Positions 5,019 to 9,212 of a stretch of DNA of 9,212 nt are shown in pieces. Position 1 is the stretch's first letter. Every line of letters starts with the position of its first letter. The stretch comes from Candidatus Eiseniibacteriota bacterium (GTDB lineage: Bacteria > Eisenbacteria > RBG-16-71-46 > JAGVPR01), in the NCBI GenBank assembly GCA_020052115.1, contig JAGVPR010000261.1, positions 1 to 9,212 of the forward strand. The letters run 5' to 3'. A program made the position numbers and the translations under genes. The notes under the pieces were generated by a model, which made no database searches, was not told the origin of the DNA, and worked only from the letters and a program-made list of their open reading frames with translations.

Positions 5019-6797
5019 ATGTCTCCTCGATCGGTATTCTGCACGGCTCTCCTCGGCAGCTTGCTTCTTCTGACTTCCTCTGCGTTCTCAGCAGTGTGGT
5101 CCGAGCACGAGCCCATCGTACCTCACGACTCATACAATGACATGCAGGCAGAGGTGGGAATCGATCCCCAGGGCCGTGTCTGGGTTACTTGGATGGGTGT
5201 GGACGAAATCGGTACCCATGACTATGAGATCTACTGGAGCCGCCGCGACGGGGAAGCGGGATGGAGCCCGAGGCAGCGGGTACACCCGAACAACACGCAA
5301 TCCGACGTCTGGCCGCGGATGCGAATGGCTCCGGACGGGACGCCGTGGGCGGTGTGGCTTCGAGGGAGAGCGAGCGGAGGTGGGGCCGACCTCCTGACGA
5401 GCCGCTATGTGAACGGAGGCTGGACGGTGCCGGACACGGTGATCGGAGGACCCGGTATCGGCTCGGCGACCTACTTCGGCTTGGCGCCCGAGAGCAGTTC
5501 GCATTGCTGGTTCGTCTACAACCTGACGTATGAGGTGCGAGCACGCGAATTCGTTGGGAATCACTGGGGTCCGATCGAGGTGCCGGGACCACCGTCGGTC
5601 GACTTCGCGTGGAATGTCGACGCCGCTCTAGGTGCCGACGGACAACCGTGGGCGGTGTGGGAGCAGCCGATGGTGCTGGTGTCTCATCGATCATCTGATG
5701 GCCCCTGGTCGGCACCGACGGTGCTCAATCCGGGGGAGCTGACCAGCGCGAGTTTTCTCCCCAGCATCACGGTGGACTCCGGCGGGGACGCCTGGGTGCT
5801 TTGGCATGAGAACAGTGACGACTGCTTCACCGGAGCGCCGGACATCGTCTTCAGTCGTACGATCAACGACGTCTGGCAACTCCCGGCGCGCCTCAGCGCG
5901 CCGGACAGCGGTAATCCGTGTGGGCGCGACTGCTGCCCAGACGTGGATGCGAGTTATGGGTGGCCTCCACGGAGCGTCTGGAATCTGACGCCGGATTCGT
6001 TAGCGGCGCCTGAGCCGTACAGGGAGCCGATGGGTTCAGGTTGGGACTCGAGATCCTGGAACCCTCAATCCTCGGCCCATGTGCCTGACTCATCCGACCT
6101 TCACGAGGATGCGTACCCCACGCTGGCCATAGGCCCCGACGGCACGGCCTGGGCGGTGTGGGCGCGGACGACGCCGCAGGGCTCGGACATCTACGCTTCT
6201 CACTTGCTCGCGGACGTGATTGATCTCAGCACGGATGTTGTCTCAGGCCGAGTCGAGGTTTCCTGGCGCGTGGTGGGCGCAGCCCCGCGTGACATCTTCG
6301 TGTTCACGGTGTTGAGATCCACTTCCAACGACACCGTCAAGGTGGGAGAGTCGATTCGAGGCAGCCGCGACGAGTATCACGTGACAGATGAACTCGTTTC
6401 GCCTGGTGCCGCCTGCGAGTATTGGATCGACGTGCAGTCTTCAGCGACCGGCGAGAGGTTGTTCACCACGAACCGACGGGCGGTGACGATTCCGGCAGCG
6501 ACGTCGGCCGAGCCTTCGGTTGCTTCGCCCGCGGTTCCCCGGCTCACGACGCTCCCGAACCCATCCGCGGGAGAGGTGACCTTCCTGCTGCGGGGAGCCG
6601 AGGGCCAGTACCGATTGGAGGTTTTCGACATCCGCGGGAGGCGGATCTGGTCCACGAGGACCGGCATTGGCACGGCCTTGAGCGCGTCCGTCAGTTGGCC
6701 GATCTCCAAGGCACGGACCTCGGGCGTCTTCTTGGCCCGCCTGTCGTCAGCGGAAGGAGGGAAGACAGCGACGAGCAAGTTCATCCTTCGACCCTGA
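5019..6797 (+). CDS. Exported seven-bladed beta-propeller protein with FN3-like and C-terminal sorting-like domains
   Basis: A 592-residue predicted exported protein. Residues 1-25 are a signal peptide (hydrophobic core TALLGSLLLLTSSAF, likely cleavage near AFSA). Residues about 26-395 hold seven copies of a strand motif, roughly P-x-hydrophobic-x-(I/V/L)-x-P-D-G-x-x-W-x-V-W, with the final aromatic at W58, W113, Y167, W214, W262, W321 and W381. Spacing of 47-60 residues fits one propeller blade each. Between them recurs a second motif of the form W-S-x-P (GWSPRQRV, GGWTVPDTV, GPWSAPTVL), as in sialidase/BNR-like propellers. Residues about 398-492 look like a fibronectin-III-like module. Residues 508-592 are a C-terminal Ig-like domain with LPNPSAGEV, VFDIRGRRI and SGVFLARL, ending FILRP, related to the one in the gene upstream. 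No catalytic sialidase residues were identified, so binding rather than catalysis is likelier. GC content is visibly lower than in the flanking blocks. Confidence 0.82.
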   Translation: MSPRSVFCTALLGSLLLLTSSAFSAVWSEHEPIVPHDSYNDMQAEVGIDPQGRVWVTWMGVDEIGTHDYEIYWSRRDGEAGWSPRQRVHPNNTQSDVWPRMRMAPDGTPWAVWLRGRASGGGADLLTSRYVNGGWTVPDTVIGGPGIGSATYFGLAPESSSHCWFVYNLTYEVRAREFVGNHWGPIEVPGPPSVDFAWNVDAALGADGQPWAVWEQPMVLVSHRSSDGPWSAPTVLNPGELTSASFLPSITVDSGGDAWVLWHENSDDCFTGAPDIVFSRTINDVWQLPARLSAPDSGNPCGRDCCPDVDASYGWPPRSVWNLTPDSLAAPEPYREPMGSGWDSRSWNPQSSAHVPDSSDLHEDAYPTLAIGPDGTAWAVWARTTPQGSDIYASHLLADVIDLSTDVVSGRVEVSWRVVGAAPRDIFVFTVLRSTSNDTVKVGESIRGSRDEYHVTDELVSPGAACEYWIDVQSSATGERLFTTNRRAVTIPAATSAEPSVASPAVPRLTTLPNPSAGEVTFLLRGAEGQYRLEVFDIRGRRIWSTRTGIGTALSASVSWPISKARTSGVFLARLSSAEGGKTATSKFILRP

Positions 6798-6923
6798 ACG
6801 CCTCAAGCTCCCGCCCTCATCCATCTATGGGTCGGTCCCGGCAGTCTCGCGAGACGCTCTAGGATTGTGCACATGAGCCTCTCGGCGTTTGATTCGACTC
6901 GCCGCGGTGCCACCCCATTGCGC

Positions 6924-6929
6924 TAGAAT
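6924..6929 (+). promoter_or_regulatory. Possible -10 box for the aconitase-family gene
   Basis: TAGAAT matches five of six bases of the -10 consensus and would start transcription near A6936, 49 bases before the ATG at 6985. I find no -35 box at the right distance (the expected position reads GCCGCG). The 187-base gap 6798-6984 otherwise shows no gene. The box falls inside the upstream-extended open frame from 6889, which supports the later start. Confidence 0.35.
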
Positions 6930-6967
6930 CCCCCCATTCGACATCGTCCGAACGAGTCTCGCCAACC

Positions 6968-6974
6968 GAAGGAG
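6968..6974 (+). promoter_or_regulatory. Ribosome binding site that fixes the start at 6985
   Basis: GAAGGAG lies 10 bases before the ATG at 6985. The alternative in-frame start at 6889 adds 32 residues (Pro/Arg-rich, no family similarity that I recognise) and lies upstream of the possible -10 box. Confidence 0.75.
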
Positions 6975-6984
6975 CCCGAGCGGC

Positions 6985-9018
6985 ATGCACGTCATCGTGC
7001 CCGCGCGATTGAAGCCGGGAGTGAACGCGGAGTCCCTGCCCGAACCCGGCGGCGCCGAGGCCGGTGCCGAAGCCGCCGCCATCCTTCGCGGCCGCGCGCT
7101 CATCTTCTGGGATCCGAAGGCGCCCGGGAAGAAGCTCGACGCCATTGACACCGATCAGATCACCCCGGCGGCCGACTGCGTCTCCGAGAGCCTCGAGACG
7201 CTGGACGAGCGCTGGAAGGCGGGATCGTTCCGCTACCTCATGCCCGGCTTCCGGAAGCGCGTCCACGGCGGTGAGACGTTCCTCATCGCGGGGGACCGCT
7301 TCGCCATCGGCTCCTCGCGCGAGATGAGCCCGGCGGGGTTGAAGGCCGTGGCGGAGGAGGCCGGTCTCGAGATGGTGATCGTCTGCGGCCGGAACATGGG
7401 CGACATCTTCCGCCGCAACGCGTTGAACCTCGGACTTCACGTCGTTCAGAGCCCCGAGGCGGTCGCGGACGCCCAGGACGGCGACCTCCTTGCGTTCGAC
7501 CCCGGAGCGCGCTCCCTCACGAACGAGACGCAGTGCAAGATTTACGAAACACTCCCTCTGACGCCGAAGGAGGACGACATCCGGCGCACCGGAGGGATCA
7601 TCGCCATCGGACGTCGCGAGTTCCGCCGCTCGGTCACGACGCCGCCGGAGATCGAGTGGCCCGACGAGCGCGCGGCGCGCCACATGACCACCACCGAGCA
7701 GATCCTCTGGGCGCACCGCGTAGACAAGGACGCGGAGGTGCGCCCGGGCGCCACGCTCCGTCTCTATGCGGATCTCTTGCCGGCCTCCGACGGCACGGCG
7801 CCCTTCGCGATCCACACCTTCAACCGGATCACGGGCGGCGATGCGATCTTCCCTCGCCAGGCCGCGGTCGCGAACGATCACTTCGTGTTCACCGGCAAGG
7901 AGGCCGACGACCGGCAGACCGCGATCGGGCGCGAGTTCGCGCGGCGCCACGGAATCGAGAAGCCGTACTACGCCACACCGGGCGACGGCATCTTCCACTT
8001 CTACTTCCCGGAGCAAGGGCTCGTCTTCCCCGGGCAGTTCATCCCCGGCGCCGATTCGCACAGCCGGGCGTACGGCGCCTATGGCGCGGTCGGCGTCGGC
8101 GTCGGCTCGACCACGCTCGGCTTCGGCTGGGCGACGGGCCACATCTACTTCACGCTCGCGCCGGCTCGGCGCGTGACATTCGCCGGGAAGCTCCAGCCCT
8201 GGGTCACAGGGAAGGACGTCGTGCTCGAGCTCCTGCGCCGCTGGGGCGCGAAGCAGTCGCAGGGAATGTCGGTCGAGTTCGTGGACGATGAGGGCCAGCT
8301 CCCGATCGCTTTCCGCAACACGATGTCGAACATGATGGCGGAGGCGGAAGCGCAGAACGGAATCTTCGCGCCCGATGAGATCACGAGGGCATGGTATGGC
8401 GCGAAGGGGATCACGAAGCTCCCGTATCCGCCGCTTCATCCGGGGGCCGACGCGTCCTACGCGATTGACGAGACGTTCGATCTCGCGGATGTCTCGCCGA
8501 TGATCGCGAGGCCCTTCAGCCCCGGAAACGCGCACCGCGCGGAGGATGTCGCGCTGGAGCGGGTCACGTTCGACAAGGCGATGATCGGCTCCTGCACGAA
8601 CGGCGGCTACGATGATCTGCTCTCCGCTGCGCTCGTCATCCGAGCCGCTCGCGGGCGCGGCTTCGACCGCGCCGCGAAGCCGCTCGTCGTCTTTCCGGGC
8701 TCGGGCGGCGTGCGTCGTCAGATCGAGAACCCCGACCCTCGCCTCGGGGGAGAGTCCATCGCCGGCGTCTTCCGTTCGGTGGGCGGAGAGGTTCGCCAGT
8801 CGTGGTGCGGCCCCTGCTTCGGACAGGGCCCCGACGCGCTCGCTTCCGGCCAGCGCGCGATCACGTCGTTCAACCGCAACTGGCAGAACCGGATGGGTGT
8901 CGGCGGTGAAGGTTACCTCGCAAGCCCGTCGGTCGTGGCGGCGTCGGCGCTCGTCGGCTACATGGCGCCGCCGAGCGAACTCGGCCTGGAGTGGGAACCC
9001 GAGCGGTTCGGGGTGTAG
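6985..9018 (+). CDS. Aconitase-superfamily hydro-lyase with swivel domain before catalytic domain (LeuD-LeuC order)
   Basis: A 677-residue [4Fe-4S] dehydratase/isomerase. Family members isomerise citrate, isopropylmalate, homocitrate or related acids by dehydration and rehydration. Residues about 33-218 are the swivel (LeuD-like) domain: DTDQITPA (55-62), GSSRE (109-113) with the active-site Ser and Arg, and GDIFRRNALNLGL (139-151). Residues about 234-677 are the catalytic (LeuC-like) domain: MTTTEQIL opening, NDH (297-299), H338, GADSHS (355-360), GSCTN (535-539), CGPC (608-611) and NRNWQNR (630-636). The three cluster cysteines are C537, C608 and C611; R631 and R636 match the substrate-binding arginines. 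Most single-chain members place the swivel last; AcnB places it first but adds an N-terminal HEAT-like domain absent here. The LeuD PARFL substrate loop reads PAADC. Substrate is therefore undetermined: aconitate, isopropylmalate and homoaconitate-type roles are all possible. It is followed directly by an addB-like gene. Confidence 0.92.
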   Translation: MHVIVPARLKPGVNAESLPEPGGAEAGAEAAAILRGRALIFWDPKAPGKKLDAIDTDQITPAADCVSESLETLDERWKAGSFRYLMPGFRKRVHGGETFLIAGDRFAIGSSREMSPAGLKAVAEEAGLEMVIVCGRNMGDIFRRNALNLGLHVVQSPEAVADAQDGDLLAFDPGARSLTNETQCKIYETLPLTPKEDDIRRTGGIIAIGRREFRRSVTTPPEIEWPDERAARHMTTTEQILWAHRVDKDAEVRPGATLRLYADLLPASDGTAPFAIHTFNRITGGDAIFPRQAAVANDHFVFTGKEADDRQTAIGREFARRHGIEKPYYATPGDGIFHFYFPEQGLVFPGQFIPGADSHSRAYGAYGAVGVGVGSTTLGFGWATGHIYFTLAPARRVTFAGKLQPWVTGKDVVLELLRRWGAKQSQGMSVEFVDDEGQLPIAFRNTMSNMMAEAEAQNGIFAPDEITRAWYGAKGITKLPYPPLHPGADASYAIDETFDLADVSPMIARPFSPGNAHRAEDVALERVTFDKAMIGSCTNGGYDDLLSAALVIRAARGRGFDRAAKPLVVFPGSGGVRRQIENPDPRLGGESIAGVFRSVGGEVRQSWCGPCFGQGPDALASGQRAITSFNRNWQNRMGVGGEGYLASPSVVAASALVGYMAPPSELGLEWEPERFGV

Positions 9019-9212
9019 GTGGACGTGACGAACCACGAGTCTGTGCGTTCCCGCGGCGCCGAGGGCGCCGTGACGCTCGTCGCGGGCCGGGCCGGAACTG
9101 GGAAAACGCATCGCTGTCTCGAAGCGGTCGCGGGTGAACTCCGCCGGGGGCCCGCGTGGGGCGGGCCACCGCTCCTGTTCCTCGTCCCCGACCAGGCGAC
9201 CGCGCAAACGGA
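9019..9212 (+). CDS. addB: AddB-like ATP-dependent nuclease/helicase subunit B, 3'-truncated
   Basis: The first 64 codons of a gene that runs off the window. The translation contains Walker A GRAGTGKT (residues 23-30), then HRCLEAV, and after a Gly/Pro-rich turn LLFLVPDQAT (52-61). This order and wording matches the N-terminus of AddB/RexB, where GRAGSGKT is followed by a helix and an LVPEQAT segment. In the family AddB pairs with AddA to resect double-strand breaks before RecA loading. The GTG at 9019 touches the preceding TAG with no gap, suggesting translational coupling. GTG codons at 9025, 9043 and 9070 are alternative starts; 9070 would leave only five residues before the Walker motif, closest to many AddB proteins. 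Only the nucleotide-binding N-terminus is visible, so the C-terminal nuclease domain and iron-sulfur cysteines cannot be checked. Confidence 0.72.
   Translation, partial: MDVTNHESVRSRGAEGAVTLVAGRAGTGKTHRCLEAVAGELRRGPAWGGPPLLFLVPDQATAQT

Noticed and set aside
5937..6110. Suspected frameshift or decay around blade 6 of the propeller
   Set aside because: The sequence looks unusual, but the motif length (PDV to W321) and the distance to blade 7 fit the repeat, and the frame continues without interruption.
6844..6855. Palindrome GTCTCGCGAGAC after the propeller gene, as a terminator or operator
   Set aside because: Only a 4-bp stem forms around a CGCG loop and no T-run follows; this is too weak in GC-rich DNA.
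6985..9018. Assignment to the AcnX (aconitase X) family
   Set aside because: The canonical GSCTN and CGPC cluster motifs and the GxDSH motif match classical aconitase/isopropylmalate isomerase enzymes, unlike the divergent AcnX.
6859..9207. A 782-codon open frame on the minus strand covering the aconitase gene
   Set aside because: The plus strand encodes a complete set of aconitase motifs there, followed by the AddB Walker A region. The antisense product is Arg/Asp/Glu-rich with no recognisable domain, as expected from the mirror frame of a high-GC gene.

Overview
The window is GC-rich (clearly higher in the ABC-transporter and aconitase blocks than in the secreted-protein block) and every gene I can support lies on the + strand. 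Gene starts are preceded by Shine-Dalgarno sequences, and two genes have near-consensus sigma-70-type promoters. Two adjacent exported proteins end in an Ig-like C-terminal domain of the FlgD/T9SS-sorting-like kind, and one also carries a dockerin-type calcium-binding pair. This, with high GC and an AddB-type recombination nuclease, suggests an uncultivated Gram-negative lineage of the broad FCB group (Candidatus Eisenbacteria-like or related). That placement is inference from domain content, not from a marker gene.

Region 1 (1-3736) is the 3' part of a tight operon for a MacB/LolD-type ABC system: a truncated periplasmic adaptor, a separate ATPase, and two different FtsX-fold permeases. Intergenic gaps are 10, 5 and 10 bases. 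The ATPase and permeases presumably form a heteromeric complex coupled to the adaptor, for export or envelope-related mechanotransmission; the substrate cannot be read from the sequence.

Region 2 (about 3737-6797) holds two separately promoted genes for exported proteins. The first (289 aa) has a signal peptide, an Ig-like segment, two dockerin-type loops and a C-terminal sorting-like domain. The second (592 aa) has a signal peptide, a seven-fold repeat that reads as a seven-bladed beta-propeller, an FN3-like segment and the same kind of C-terminal domain. Both have -35/-10 promoters, and in both the longest open frame starts upstream of the real start.

Region 3 (about 6798-9212) holds an aconitase-superfamily hydro-lyase in which the swivel (LeuD-like) domain precedes the catalytic (LeuC-like) domain in one polypeptide. 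Its stop codon is followed directly by the GTG start of a truncated addB-like gene, identified from its N-terminal Walker A motif. I see no tRNA, rRNA, CRISPR array, insertion sequence or integrase. The most unusual item is the swivel-first aconitase with its non-LeuD-like substrate-loop region; the pair of tagged secreted proteins comes second.
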